A stretch of DNA of 64,000 nucleotides, taken from assembly GCA_963969395.1 (NCBI GenBank), contig OZ017795.1, positions 13,206,001 through 13,270,000 of the forward strand, given 5' to 3'. Source of the stretch: Pseudoscleropodium purum. Lineage: Eukaryota > Streptophyta > Bryopsida > Hypnales > Brachytheciaceae. Both the position numbers and the translations under genes were made by a program. How positions within the stretch are numbered: the stretch's first letter is position 1; each line of letters begins with the position of its first letter. Under the pieces are notes generated by a model. The model searched no databases and had not been told where the DNA came from. It worked only from the letters and a program-made list of their open reading frames with translations. Positions 10,140-20,830 of the stretch are shown here, piece after piece.

Positions 10140-11173
10140 CGGTTCCTGCGAAGGGAACTGGGAGTTGTTCATTTTGCAAACTTCTTGTACCTTTCCATTC
10201 TCTTCGTTGTGTATCTCTCTCCAGCACGACAGGATTGTATAATGTGGAGTTAGGATAGTACGAGTGAGTTTGTAAGTGATTTCTCCCCTTGGTGTTTATT
10301 TTCCGATCCAAGGTGCATGTGAGTAGGTACCGAAGAGTTGGGAGTGAACTTAGTTCCTCAGCACATCTAGAGTTTGAGATTCCGGGTGAGAAAGCCGTTG
10401 TTAGGCTAGGCGGGTAGGGAGGGATTCCTTAGCTGCGCTAGAACTCCCGGGTGGGAAATCCGGTCGAGTGTCCGATCTCCTGTGAGGTCTCACCACCCGT
10501 ATGGGTAACGGAAGAACTTTAGTTGATGTTGGAACGGACGGGTGCACTTGTAACCACCTGTCTTCGCACGGATCGGAAGTAGCATCAAGGTCGTTGTAGT
10601 ACGAGAGGATCGAGTGTGGTGTCTTTGTGTGACCTACGACCCGGATTGCTATCTGGGTTGTTGTGAAGGACCAAACCGGATCCGGATTAGCTTAGGAGTC
10701 TAGAAGGTAGGACAGTGGGTCTTCAGCCACTATAAGTCACGGAAGGAGTGGTGGGCCTACCACTCTCAAAATTAAGCGGCGACCCCTTTGATGGTGAAAC
10801 AGAGGCAAAACCAAACCGGATAGGATTACGGGTACAGGATGACCATCCCGACCGGATTGGTCAGGACAGATTTCCAGGATCGGAAGTTGTGAGATCCTGG
10901 GATTTCGGTATTTGTACGAACCGGATAGTTAGTAGGACCGGAAGCACGGAGAAATCCGGTCTGTAGTTATCCGGTGTGGTAGTATTTCTGGTTCTAGATC
11001 TAGGACCGGAAAGTAAGATTGGCATACTGACTGAGCTTAACTGCTTAATAGAGCTAGGTACTTCACAGGATCTCGTGGGTTCGATCTTTAGAGTCACTTA
11101 GTTATACTCTAGAGCGATTTTTGTGAGTATAATGGGGAATTGACCTGCCCTGTGCTGCGACATGACAAAAATC

Positions 11174-11192
11174 TGGCGCCGCTGCCGGGGAT
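11174..11192 (+). other. Primer binding site, tRNA-Asp type
   Basis: TGGCGCCGCTGCCGGGGAT starts 11 bases after the 5' LTR. It matches the complement of the 3' end of plant tRNA-Asp(GTC) with one difference (GCTGCC for GTTGCC). tRNA-Asp priming is usual in Athila/Tat-type Ty3 elements. Confidence 0.85.
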
Positions 11193-11308
11193 TCTAAAGC
11201 TATCGGCTTTATTGCGGTACAGAAGAAGCTGAGTCAGTAGTTCGTCTTTTCCGTGTTTTCATTTCTCGGATTGGGTTTTGTTTTCCGGCTGAATCTGGAA
11301 ACTAACTC

Positions 11309-12919
11309 ATGAGAAGCGGAATAAGGAATACGAGAACGTCCGAGCGATTGAGAAGAAGAGAACGATCGGAAGAATCGCCGGAACCGGATCAGAGTGAACC
11401 GGATCTGCAAGATCCGGTTAACCGTCCGATTTTCGTGTCTGCATCTGCAGGAGAAAGCGAGAATCCGAGATCTGGTCATACGCCTTCAGTTTCCGATCTA
11501 GACCTGGAACCGGACAGAGAAGATCCGTTCCTCGAGGACGAAGACGTCATGACTCGATTGAGATACAAGCGTTTTAAGGGTGATGGAAGCCAAGATGCGG
11601 ATGACTGGCTGTGCGAGTTTGAATCTACTGCACTCGCCAACCAGGAAAATGAGGCGGCCCAGCGAAGAATTTTCCAAGGATTGCTCAAGGGAGAAGCTCT
11701 TAAATGGTACCAGGATATTTCCGATCCAATCCGGAATAACTGGGATCAGTTGAGAACGGATTTCCTGCAAGCTTTCCGGGAGGTAGGAGGAGAAGCCAGA
11801 GCCTTGGGACGGCTTAGTACACTAACGATGAAATCATCCGAATCCGTGCGAAAGTATGGCCAGAGGGTGAAGGCACTGATCCAGAAGCTGACCACGGAGA
11901 TCGCTCCTAGTCTGCAGGTGGAGTGGTATGTTGCCGGATTACCCGAGTCGATGGGATTTTTGATTCGTCAGACGCGACCTAGGACACTTAGAGATGCCAT
12001 GGATGCTGCGGCTAATTACGAGAATTCCGCTCAGTCACTCCGGAAGTCCTTGAGAAGGAGCGAGAAGCAAGAAAAGGGGAAGAACAAGAAAGGCGACCGG
12101 AAGTTGAAGCATCGTAAGAAGGTTTCCGATTCGGACAGCAGTTCCGAGAGTTCTGGAACGGAAGTTTCCGATCCGGATTCATCGAGCTCGGATGAGGAAC
12201 AGAGTGTTTCACCTCCCCGACGTTCGCACAAGTCGAAGGGTCAGAGAGAGAAACGGGTTGTGAAAGTGAAGATGGAAGATACGGATTCCAAGAAGATGAT
12301 GAAGAGCATCCAAGAGTCTTTGGAGGCTATCAAGGTCAACATGGCAGAGAACCGGAAACCAAGACGGATCGTTCCGACTTCTCGATCCAATGTCTGGTGC
12401 GGAAGATGTGGAGAACCGGGTCACTATCCAAGTGAATGCCAGCGAGCTGCCCAGAAGCAAGTTCACTATGTGTATCCGGAAGAAGAGATCTACTACACCG
12501 TAGCAAACGAGGAAGAGGAGGAGATCTACCAAGTGCAGCCGACCTATGGTAGAGGAAAAGGGATCACGATTCCTTCCCGATCCAACATGTTGAACCGGAA
12601 CTTTTTACCGGGACCGAGTCAGGGGTTGGTAATGCAGCAGCCCGTGCGAGCCCTTGGTTACCCGGATAGACAAGTGGTGATTTGTTATGGCTGTGGAGAA
12701 CCGGGACATTATGCCAACTCGTGTCCTAACAGGGGACCAGGGCAGGGTGCTCCTCGTACTCTTCCGTGCCAGAATTGCCAAGAGTATGGGCATCAGGAGG
12801 AGCAGTGTTCGAAGCCCATACAGCCAAGACCGGTTTACAAACAAGTTCAAATTCTTCCAAGGGAGCAGACCGCGCTCAACTATGGCCACTCAGCCGGAAC
12901 GGAGAATCCGGACAAGTGA
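11309..12919 (+). CDS. gag: Gag capsid/nucleocapsid protein
   Basis: A 536-codon ORF from the ATG at 11309 to TGA at 12917-12919. Residues ~80-200 match a retrotransposon capsid domain (RYKRFKGDGSQDADDWLCEF then LKGEALKWYQDI). Lys/Ser-rich spacers follow. Three CX2CX4HX4C zinc knuckles lie at 12398-12439, 12683-12724 and 12767-12808, one more than the common one or two. The frame continues in phase through the TGA into pol, so a Gag-Pol fusion needs stop read-through, or the TGA is a CGA-to-TGA lesion. Confidence 0.95.
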   Translation: MRSGIRNTRTSERLRRRERSEESPEPDQSEPDLQDPVNRPIFVSASAGESENPRSGHTPSVSDLDLEPDREDPFLEDEDVMTRLRYKRFKGDGSQDADDWLCEFESTALANQENEAAQRRIFQGLLKGEALKWYQDISDPIRNNWDQLRTDFLQAFREVGGEARALGRLSTLTMKSSESVRKYGQRVKALIQKLTTEIAPSLQVEWYVAGLPESMGFLIRQTRPRTLRDAMDAAANYENSAQSLRKSLRRSEKQEKGKNKKGDRKLKHRKKVSDSDSSSESSGTEVSDPDSSSSDEEQSVSPPRRSHKSKGQREKRVVKVKMEDTDSKKMMKSIQESLEAIKVNMAENRKPRRIVPTSRSNVWCGRCGEPGHYPSECQRAAQKQVHYVYPEEEIYYTVANEEEEEIYQVQPTYGRGKGITIPSRSNMLNRNFLPGPSQGLVMQQPVRALGYPDRQVVICYGCGEPGHYANSCPNRGPGQGAPRTLPCQNCQEYGHQEEQCSKPIQPRPVYKQVQILPREQTALNYGHSAGTENPDK

Positions 12920-15814
12920 CGATGCGAGGTGGAACTGCCGGCGGAGACGGAGAGCTTGGTAAACCGGGTATCGACCCGCAGTTCCACCAGGAATCAACCC
13001 GAACGAGCTGTAAGGGGAAAGAAGAAAAAGCAGAGGAGGAGGCAGAAATCGAGTAGTGATTCTGATCCTGTTTTTCAGAGACGGAGTCCAGAACCGGAAG
13101 AAGTTCACTTTGAGGAAGGGGTGGACCGGAACCGGATTCCGATCGACATCAGTTCAGAGATTCGGACGGAAATCTCTGGACCGGATGTGGTGACGAGTAA
13201 GAAGCAGGTTCGTTTCAGTAACACCCCAGTGGTTATCAATCCGGATATCCGTACTCATGAGTATGACATCATCCAGGACATCCGAGATCAACGGGCGAAT
13301 GTTACGATTGGACAGCTCCTGCACGACAACGTGATGTACCAGAAGTTGATCCGAGATAGCTGGACACGGAAACGGAAGAAGAGGGTGAAACTCCCAGCGG
13401 TGGCAGTTAACTTCTCCCAACCGGAAGATTCCGGGGCTCCAGAGATCGGTGTGGAGATAGAAGGATGCCTGATTCCAAAGGTTCCCATCGATGGCGGATC
13501 TGGAGTCAACTTGATGTTGGAAGACACGGCATTTGAGTTAGGATTCACCACGATCGAAGCGACGGATCAAGTCCTTCGTATGGCGGATCAATCCCGAGTA
13601 CATCCGGTTGGCAAACTTTCGCAAATTCCAACCCGGATTGGAGGAACGGATTATCTGCTCAACTATGTCATCATCCGTGTGCACAAAGGAAGACCTTTTC
13701 CTATGTTACTGGGTAGACCTTGGTTATACTCTGCCCAAGTACTGGTGGATTGGGGAAACAAGGAACTGGTGGTCGGGAAACCTTCCATCCGGATACCTTG
13801 GTCCACGGAAAAGCATTTAGGAGAAACCAGCGACTCGGATGGTTACACATCGGATTGGACGGATTCGGAAGAGTCGATTCCAAGCTATTATGTGGATCCA
13901 TTCGAACACAAAACTGAGAAAAGTTTTGGGTTCTCTAATGCTGTGTTGGAGCATGATCCGGAAAAGCCTAGCAGTACCATGGTGGAAGATCGATCGTTAG
14001 GAGAGTCAAGCGTTCCGCTCACAGCCGAGTGGATCACTCGACAGATCCAGGATGGAAACCTTCTCGCGGGTGTAAGTGAGGAAACGATGAGACCAGAATG
14101 GGGAAATTTAGTTTCCGTTCCGGAAGAGGTTCACGAAGAGAAGATCAAACCGATCGTCTCGCCCATCGATTATGAACAGGAGGAGGTTGAACCAGGCAAG
14201 TGCTTTTACTTGAGCAAGCTCATGCAAAGCACGGAGAAATCCGGTTACGTTCAACTTCTCCAGGAGTACCTCGATATTTTTGCATGGGAGCCGTCTGATC
14301 TGAAGGGAATCCCCCCTCACTTAGGAGAGCATCACATTGACTTGACGGAAGGATCTATTCCGGTCCGTCAGCGACAGTACCGACTCAACCCGAAGTACTC
14401 GTTAATGGTCAAGGAAGAAATCGACCGGTTATTGGAAACTGGATTCATCTATCCGGTGAACAATTCCGAGTGGGTTTCCCCTATTGTGGTGGTTCCCAAG
14501 AAGTTGGGAACGGATGGGAAAGTTAAGATCCGGGTGTGTCAAGATTTCCGGAAATTGAACACAGCCACAAAGAAGGATTACTTTCCCCTTCCATTTACTG
14601 ACATCATTTTGGACCACGTGGCCGGACACGAATGTTACAGCTTTTTGGACGGATTTTCAGGTTACAACCAAGTGTTCATCCGACGGAGGGATCAGCTGAA
14701 GACCACGTTCACGACAGAATGGGGAACTTTCGCATTTACCCGGATGCCGTTTGGCCTGTGCAACGCACCCGGAACTTTCCAACGGCTGATGATGGACATT
14801 TTCAAGGATTTTCTCCGCCATTTCATTGAGGTCTTCATTGATGACTTTGCGGTTTTTAGCGACCGGAAACTTCATCTCGAATGTTTGCGGAAGACGTTTC
14901 AAAGGTGCCGAGAAACCAATTTGAGATTACACCCCGGAAAGTGTTTTTTCGGAATGAGTTCCGGAATTTTACTGGGGCACGTGGTGAGCCAAGCCGGATT
15001 ACAAGCGGACTTGGAGAAGGTGAGGGCGGTTCTATCCTTGCTGCCTCCGACGAGCGTAAGGGAGATCCGTGGGTTTCTAGGGTGTGTGGGCTACTACCGT
15101 CGATTCATTGACGGATACGCCAAGAGGGCCATCCCTCTCACGGAACTACTCAAACAGGATACGGAATTTGTGTGGACCGGAAAGCGACAGCAGGCCTTCA
15201 ATGATCTGAAGACTCAGCTTGCTAGAGCTCCGATCCTTTCCGTTCCGGATTGGACAAAAGAGTTCCATGTCACCATCGACGCATCCGGTTGGTGTCTAGG
15301 ATCCATTCTTTGGCAGTTCGACACGGAGAAGCGTGAGAATCCGATTTACTATGCGAGCAGGCAAATGAGTTTGGCGGAACGAAATTACACCACCACAGAA
15401 CGAGAAGCTCTGGCGGTCGTGTATTCTTGTAAAAAGTTCCGACATTATTTGCTAGGGTACAAGGTAATTTTTCACACAGATCATGATTCCTTGAAATACC
15501 TCGTGAACAAACCGGATTTGTCAGGTCGGATTGCTAGATGGATTTTGCTTTTACAAGAGTTTAATTACGAGGTCGTAGTGAAACCCGGAAAAGCAAACTC
15601 GAATGCGGATTACCTCTCGAGACAAAGAGGACAGGAATCCGTGGCGGATATTTCCGCTGAGTTTCCGGATGAGTTTCCGGATTCTCTGGAAATTCCGGTT
15701 GAAATGGAGAAACCGGATTTTCCCTTGATAGAAGTTTTTCACCTAAGCAACGAGTCTGTTTCGGAGTTCCGGGATATCATTAGCTATTTAGTGAATTCCA
15801 AATATCCGGAATAG
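12920..15814 (+). CDS. pol: Pol: protease, reverse transcriptase, RNase H
   Basis: In frame with gag after its TGA; the first in-frame non-ATG start codon is GTG at 12929, so independent initiation is doubtful. The aspartic protease motif is PIDGGSGVN near residue 187, with DGG in place of the usual DTG/DSG. Reverse transcriptase spans roughly residues 520-700 with LDGFSGYNQ, MPFGLCNAPGTFQ and the catalytic FIDD at 14834-14845. RNase H follows from ~15270 (VTIDASG, then HTDHDSLKYL). Translation stops at TAG 15812-15814, and the same frame goes on directly into integrase, so this TAG is an internal stop, probably a CAG-to-TAG change or a suppressible codon. Confidence 0.95.
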   Translation, partial: RCEVELPAETESLVNRVSTRSSTRNQPERAVRGKKKKQRRRQKSSSDSDPVFQRRSPEPEEVHFEEGVDRNRIPIDISSEIRTEISGPDVVTSKKQVRFSNTPVVINPDIRTHEYDIIQDIRDQRANVTIGQLLHDNVMYQKLIRDSWTRKRKKRVKLPAVAVNFSQPEDSGAPEIGVEIEGCLIPKVPIDGGSGVNLMLEDTAFELGFTTIEATDQVLRMADQSRVHPVGKLSQIPTRIGGTDYLLNYVIIRVHKGRPFPMLLGRPWLYSAQVLVDWGNKELVVGKPSIRIPWSTEKHLGETSDSDGYTSDWTDSEESIPSYYVDPFEHKTEKSFGFSNAVLEHDPEKPSSTMVEDRSLGESSVPLTAEWITRQIQDGNLLAGVSEETMRPEWGNLVSVPEEVHEEKIKPIVSPIDYEQEEVEPGKCFYLSKLMQSTEKSGYVQLLQEYLDIFAWEPSDLKGIPPHLGEHHIDLTEGSIPVRQRQYRLNPKYSLMVKEEIDRLLETGFIYPVNNSEWVSPIVVVPKKLGTDGKVKIRVCQDFRKLNTATKKDYFPLPFTDIILDHVAGHECYSFLDGFSGYNQVFIRRRDQLKTTFTTEWGTFAFTRMPFGLCNAPGTFQRLMMDIFKDFLRHFIEVFIDDFAVFSDRKLHLECLRKTFQRCRETNLRLHPGKCFFGMSSGILLGHVVSQAGLQADLEKVRAVLSLLPPTSVREIRGFLGCVGYYRRFIDGYAKRAIPLTELLKQDTEFVWTGKRQQAFNDLKTQLARAPILSVPDWTKEFHVTIDASGWCLGSILWQFDTEKRENPIYYASRQMSLAERNYTTTEREALAVVYSCKKFRHYLLGYKVIFHTDHDSLKYLVNKPDLSGRIARWILLLQEFNYEVVVKPGKANSNADYLSRQRGQESVADISAEFPDEFPDSLEIPVEMEKPDFPLIEVFHLSNESVSEFRDIISYLVNSKYPE

Positions 15815-17038
15815 ATGAGTCTAGAGGAGAAAGAAATCTTTCAGAGAAAAGCGGCTCCTTATACCATGATTAGGGGAGTCCTTTTCAAGTTAGGGGCAGA
15901 CGACGTCCTTAGGCGATGTTTGGAACCTTCGGACCGGAAGAAAGTCATCCGGGCACTCCATTGCGGGAGTTCCGGAGGACATTTTGCCTTTGTTACTACG
16001 GTGAACCGGATCCGATCCGCCGGATACTGGTGGCCGTATGTACACAGGGATGTGAGGAATTTTGTTCGGAGTTGCGATCAGTGTCAGCGGACAGGAGCAC
16101 CATCTTTCCGGAATCATTGGCCGCTCACTCCCATAATTCCCTTAGCACCGTTTGAGAAATGGGGGATCGACTTTATTGGACCCATTTTTCCGGTCAGTGC
16201 TAGGAAGAAGAGGTACATAATCCTAGCCACGGATTACGCGACCAAGTGGGTGGAGGCCAGAGCAACCCGGAAAAACGATGCCGAGACTTCCGCGTCCTTT
16301 TTGTTTGAAGAAATCCTCATGCGATTTGGCCACCCACTGGAGTTGGTCAGTGATAGAGGAACCCATTTCCTCAATGACGTCATCTCCGACCTAACTGCCA
16401 AATATCTTATCAAGCACCGGAAGACGACTCCTTATAATCCAAAGGCGAATGGATTAACCGAGCGGGCGAACGGAATTATTGGGAAGATCTTGAACAAGAT
16501 GGTTTCCGCTCACAAGACGGATTGGGACCGGAAACTACCTTCGGCCGTGCATGCGTACAATACGGCGGAGAAGAGCACAACCGGAAAAACGCCCTACTTT
16601 TTGGTCTTTGGCCAAAATACAGTTCATGGGGTGGAGTTAGAAGTGGAGACATTCCGTGTCATGGCAGCCCGGAATGCGGAGACCAGAATGGATATACTTC
16701 CGCGACTCCTCGCGATTGAAGAACTGGAAGAAACCCGGATTGCAGCTCTTGAGAGAACCATGGAAGTGCAATTCAAACGCAAGAAAGATTATGACCGGAA
16801 ACTTCCAGTTGATCATGGAATCCAGGAAGGCGGTCTGGTGCTAGTTTATGACAACCGTCACAAAGAGTTTCCAGGAAAATTGCATACCCGATGGATGGGA
16901 CCTTTCCGAGTCATTCAAATTTTTCAAAATGGGTCTTTGCAACTTGCGAATTTGCAGGGCCAGTGGCTTGACACTCGTGTGAACGGATCAAGAGTAAAAA
17001 AGTATTTGGTGGCTACTTCTTCGACGGAAGGTCAATGA
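15815..17038 (+). CDS. pol: Pol: integrase
   Basis: 407 codons directly after the in-frame TAG, with an ATG at 15815 that may be fortuitous. The HHCC zinc-binding N-terminus includes CDQC at 16076-16087. The catalytic triad is visible as D in WGIDFIGP (~16160), D in SDRGTHF (~16350) and E in GLTERANG (~16455). The C-terminal part carries a YDNRHKEFPGKLHTRWMGPF block and has no chromodomain. In an intact element this would be the C-terminal part of the polyprotein. Confidence 0.95.
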   Translation: MSLEEKEIFQRKAAPYTMIRGVLFKLGADDVLRRCLEPSDRKKVIRALHCGSSGGHFAFVTTVNRIRSAGYWWPYVHRDVRNFVRSCDQCQRTGAPSFRNHWPLTPIIPLAPFEKWGIDFIGPIFPVSARKKRYIILATDYATKWVEARATRKNDAETSASFLFEEILMRFGHPLELVSDRGTHFLNDVISDLTAKYLIKHRKTTPYNPKANGLTERANGIIGKILNKMVSAHKTDWDRKLPSAVHAYNTAEKSTTGKTPYFLVFGQNTVHGVELEVETFRVMAARNAETRMDILPRLLAIEELEETRIAALERTMEVQFKRKKDYDRKLPVDHGIQEGGLVLVYDNRHKEFPGKLHTRWMGPFRVIQIFQNGSLQLANLQGQWLDTRVNGSRVKKYLVATSSTEGQ

Positions 17039-17061
17039 TGTTCGCGAGGACGCTCACAGAT

Positions 17062-17071
17062 GAGGAAGGGG
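17062..17071 (+). other. Polypurine tract
   Basis: GAGGAAGGGG, three bases before the TG that opens the 3' LTR at 17075. It is the expected plus-strand primer of reverse transcription. Confidence 0.8.
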
Positions 17072-17074
17072 TAA

Positions 17075-20000
17075 TGTCGCAGCTTAGAATTTTGATTTTC
17101 TTAGTATACACCCAAATAGGAACGGCAACTAGTCATTAGCTAACCGGATCCGATTAGGTGGGGAAGGAAAACTCAGAATTAGCACGGAACGTGAAGTAGT
17201 GGGCTTCTTGGATCTAATCCGGTCAGGAGTAAGTAACGACGGAAACGGAATGCAACACGGATTAGGTCTAGGACCGGATGATGATGATGAACCGGATTAT
17301 GATGGTAAACCGGATTCATGATGACAAACCGGAAATGGTCCAGGGACTATAAAAGGAGGAGCTTTCACTGTTGCACCCCCTTTTAGAAACTCGACCTTGA
17401 GCGTGCGCGGTTGAGTTTTTGTCGTTTGTGCGTCTGAGCGTTTGTGTTTTGTCTGTTCTGCTTCCGGTTGAGATCGGAGAGAGGAAGTGAGGAACGGGAC
17501 GTGCGGCTAGGAGAGAGTGAGGTAGATGTGAGTGGGAATGCCTCAGCTACGTAGGTCGAGGCAAGCGAGTCCCTCTGGAGGCGAGGTGAAGCTCCGGAAA
17601 GTCATTCCGGTTATTCCCTCCACAGAGCCGGAAAAGGCTGAACTCATGGATGATCTCAGATCCATGGGTTGCGTAGGGTTTGCCGAGAAACCTTGGGGTT
17701 TTAGGGAGGAGAGAATGGTCAAGGAGCTCCTCGGAAAGTTGTCCAACCAGTTTGACAACACCGTGAGGGGAGCTCCCGTCAGCTGGAACAAGGGGATGTG
17801 GAGAGCGGTTTACGGTTTCCGGGCAGGAGGTTTGGGAATGGCGAGCCGGAAGGATGAGTTTGTCCGAGGGAAGTTCAAGGGGGCCGTCAACCCGAAGGAC
17901 GGATACGCGGTCGAGGATTGCTTGGACGACCGACACCGTCGGCTCCTGCAATTCCTGGTTCCGGTTCTTCACCCGGAGAAGCCGACCAGGGTGACGATCA
18001 CCCTCGGCAACACCATTTTCGGTGCCCTCAGTGGTACCCGGAAAGTGGACTGGGCACGGATCATTTCCGATCTCGTGGCCCAGCTTGTTAGTAGGGTTGG
18101 GAAGAAAAGGGCCACTCCAGTGTGCCCTTACCTCTTCCACCTCTATCGGGAGAACCAAGTCCTCACCAACATAGAGGAGAAGGCGTGGAAGACGCAGGAA
18201 GTGCTCCTGAAGTATGGGGAGTCGGAGACGGATGACGAAGCGGAATCCGATTCCGAGTCAGACCGGGAGTCCAGCGAGGAAGAGGAGGAGTTGATGCCAC
18301 CGATCAAGCGACAGAAGCTGACGCCTCCACACAAGCGCGGGACGCCTCCCGGTCAAGACAAACCGGCCCCGGAGGAGAAACCGGAAGCCGAGAAGACCAA
18401 TTCCGGGGGAGATCCGGATATGCAAGATCCGTTCAACGGTCTGATCAACGTCCTCTGCAACATCAGGGCGGATTGGGAAGTGAAGCACAGGACGCTTGCG
18501 GCAATCGGCAAGTTGGTGGGTGCTGCACCGGACAGCAACTTGGCGGAACAAGTGGCGCAATGCATCACGAATCCGGAAGAGACCCGGAAGCAGGAAGCCG
18601 AGATCCGCCGGTTGCAGGAGGAGGTAGATAGACTGAAGGCAACACTTTTCGCCTATCAGGAAGACGTGACGGCTGCTCGGGAGATGGCGGAGGAGACTCG
18701 GAAGGTGGCCGAGCAGATCAAGACGGTCCTGGGAGAGACCGGAACGGCAGCGGCCAAGGCGAAGCTCTTCGACGAGAAGATCCACGAAGAGAAGAAACTA
18801 TCCGGTTCCCGGATGGTCCGGATTCTCGCGGACTTCGCCGAGCAGGTGGAGACGGCAATGGTGGAGGGGCGGAAGGCAGCGGACCGGATCGAGGAGAGCA
18901 GCCGGAAGCTGACGGGAGCGACGTGCGACAAAGGTATTCACCTTTCGGACATCTCTCTACCGGACCTCTTTCCGGATGCAACTATGGCGAAGGACAGGAA
19001 GGATTGGACTCCTGAGTCCAAGAAGTCTGCACGGACTGGGACTCCGGGCTCGAGACCGGATATTACCATCGACTTGGAGTCTCCACCCGGACCGAATCCT
19101 GAGGAGGGGGAACGGGTCCGGAACTTGAGCGAAGTCTTCGAGGAGCTAACCCCGGAGGTCGGAAGCCCGACGATAGGATCTAGAGTTGTAGGGTAGATAG
19201 GATTTTAATTTCAGTTAGGAGTAGGAGCGGATCCGGATCCGGATCCGGCTCAATAGTATTAGGTTAGACCGGAAGTTAGATTTAGGTGGCAGCGGACCCC
19301 CACGGGTTTTCCGCTCCTTTTTGTGCTTTTAGGGTTTTGACCCTTTGTATATAAATCGGTTCCTGCGAAGGGAACTGGGAGTTGTTCATTTTGCAAACTT
19401 CTTGTACCTTTCCATTCTCTTCGTTGTGTATCTCTCTCCAGCACGACAGGATTGTATAATGTGGAGTTAGGATAGTACGAGTGAGTTTGTAAGTGATTTC
19501 TCCCCTTGGTGTTTATTTTCCGATCCAAGGTGCATGTGAGTAGGTACCGAAGAGTTGGGAGTGAACTTAGTTCCTCAGCACATCTAGAGTTTGAGATTCC
19601 GGGTGAGAAAGCCGTTGTTAGGCTAGGCGGGTAGGGAGGGATTCCTTAGCTGCGCTAGAACTCCCGGGTGGGAAATCCGGTCGAGTGTCCGATCTCCTGT
19701 GAGGTCTCACCACCTGTATGGGTAACGGAAGAACTTTAGTTGATGTTGGAACGGACGGGTGCACTTGTAACCACCTGTCTTCGCACGGATCGGAAGTAGC
19801 ATCAAGGTCGTTGTAGTACGAGAGGGTCGAGTGTGGTGTCTTTGTGTGACCTACGACCCGGATTGCTATCTGGGTTGTTGTGAAGGACCAAACCGGATCC
19901 GGATTAGCTTAGGAGTCTAGAAGGTAGGACAGTGGGTCTTCAGCCACTATAAGTCACGGAAGGAGTGGTGGGCCTACCACTCTCAAAATTAAGCGGCGAC

Positions 20001-20378
20001 CCCTTTGATGGTGAAACAGAGGCAAAACCAAACCGGATAGGATTACGGGTACAGGATGACCATCCCGACCGGATTGGTCAGGACAGATTTCCAGGATCGG
20101 AAGTTGTGAGATCCTGGGATTTCGGTATTTGTACGGACCGGATAGTTAGTAGGACCGGAAGAAGGAGTAATCCGGTCTGTAGTTATCCGGTGTGGTAGTA
20201 TTTCTGGTTCTAGATCTAGGACCGGAAAGTAAGATTGGCATACTGACTGAGCTTAACTGCTTAATAGAGCTAGGTACTTCACAGGATCTCGTGGGTTCGA
20301 TCTTTAGAGTCACTTAGTTATACTCTAGAGCGATTTTTGTGAGTATAATGGGGAATTGACCTGCCCTGTGCTGCGACA
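17075..20378 (+). repeat. 3' LTR (3304 bp)
   Basis: Same organisation as the 5' LTR: P1 as TATAAAAG at 17348-17355, mini-ORF ATG-TGA at 17526-17531, ORF 17538-19196, P2 at 19348-19356, end CTGCGACA. Outside 17311-17665 only about ten differences from the 5' LTR were noticed. Inside that tract it matches the solo LTR at 39813-43117 better than its own 5' partner. Confidence 0.96.
17538..19196 (+). CDS. LTR-encoded coiled-coil protein, 3' LTR copy
   Basis: Intact ORF of the same length as the 8321 copy. Differences cluster in the first ~45 residues (MPQLRRSRQASPSGGE here, MPPLRRLRQASPSASE in the 5' LTR); after that the two are nearly identical. If the second LTR promoter makes the genomic RNA, this is the copy carried at its 3' end. 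Confidence 0.85.
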   Translation: MPQLRRSRQASPSGGEVKLRKVIPVIPSTEPEKAELMDDLRSMGCVGFAEKPWGFREERMVKELLGKLSNQFDNTVRGAPVSWNKGMWRAVYGFRAGGLGMASRKDEFVRGKFKGAVNPKDGYAVEDCLDDRHRRLLQFLVPVLHPEKPTRVTITLGNTIFGALSGTRKVDWARIISDLVAQLVSRVGKKRATPVCPYLFHLYRENQVLTNIEEKAWKTQEVLLKYGESETDDEAESDSESDRESSEEEEELMPPIKRQKLTPPHKRGTPPGQDKPAPEEKPEAEKTNSGGDPDMQDPFNGLINVLCNIRADWEVKHRTLAAIGKLVGAAPDSNLAEQVAQCITNPEETRKQEAEIRRLQEEVDRLKATLFAYQEDVTAAREMAEETRKVAEQIKTVLGETGTAAAKAKLFDEKIHEEKKLSGSRMVRILADFAEQVETAMVEGRKAADRIEESSRKLTGATCDKGIHLSDISLPDLFPDATMAKDRKDWTPESKKSARTGTPGSRPDITIDLESPPGPNPEEGERVRNLSEVFEELTPEVGSPTIGSRVVG

Positions 20379-20830
20379 ATTAGCATAAGCCAATCAATAG
20401 CTGCTATATGGGAGGCCAAAAAATAACTGCCAAGGACTAGACTGGTAGAGAATTGGCTACCAAGAACCACTGCCACATGAGTATGTGAGGTCAAAGGGGA
20501 TCAAATCCAAGAGCTGAAGGTTGAGGACCCAAGGACAAAGTTGTAATTTTTGGCAACATAGCAATTTTTGGCAGCTCACTATAAATGGAGTTTTTATTTT
20601 GTATTGCTGAAATTTTCACACAACATGTGCCCAAAGAATAGCTTCAAGGCCAGACAATTTTAATAATTTTTGACTACATGGTCAAAAAATTATTGCATGA
20701 TATGTGATTTTCTCTGAACTACAAGCAACTTGGACAATTCAAGAACCTTCTTTATAAATCAATTTTTAAAAAGTAAAATTTGAAATTGGTTCTCTAGATT
20801 TATTTATATGTAGAAAGCTTTGAATCATTC

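Larger units (their letters stand above)
7858..11162 (+). repeat. 5' LTR (3305 bp)
   Basis: It contains a first TATA box (8131), an ATG-stop mini-ORF (8309-8314), the ~552-codon ORF (8321-9979), a second TATA box (10131) and about 1 kb of non-coding DNA to CTGCGACA. Its sequence is nearly identical to the 3' LTR except in 8094-8448, where about 24 bases differ in ~355. The non-coding part after 9980 includes three tandem GATCCG units near 10012-10032. Confidence 0.96.
7858..20378 (+). mobile_element. Complete Ty3 LTR retrotransposon with ORF-bearing LTRs
   Basis: The element is 12,521 bp, flanked by the 5-bp duplication ATTAG (7853-7857 and 20379-20383). LTRs are 3305 and 3304 bp and begin TGTCGCAG and end CTGCGACA, a perfect 8-bp inverted terminus. 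Order: 5' LTR, tRNA-Asp primer site, gag, protease-RT-RNase H, integrase, polypurine tract, 3' LTR. Integrase after RNase H and absence of a chromodomain point to a non-chromovirus Ty3 lineage (Tat/Athila-like). All coding parts share one frame, interrupted by one TGA and one TAG. CCGGA/TCCGG motifs are extremely frequent along the whole element. Confidence 0.97.
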
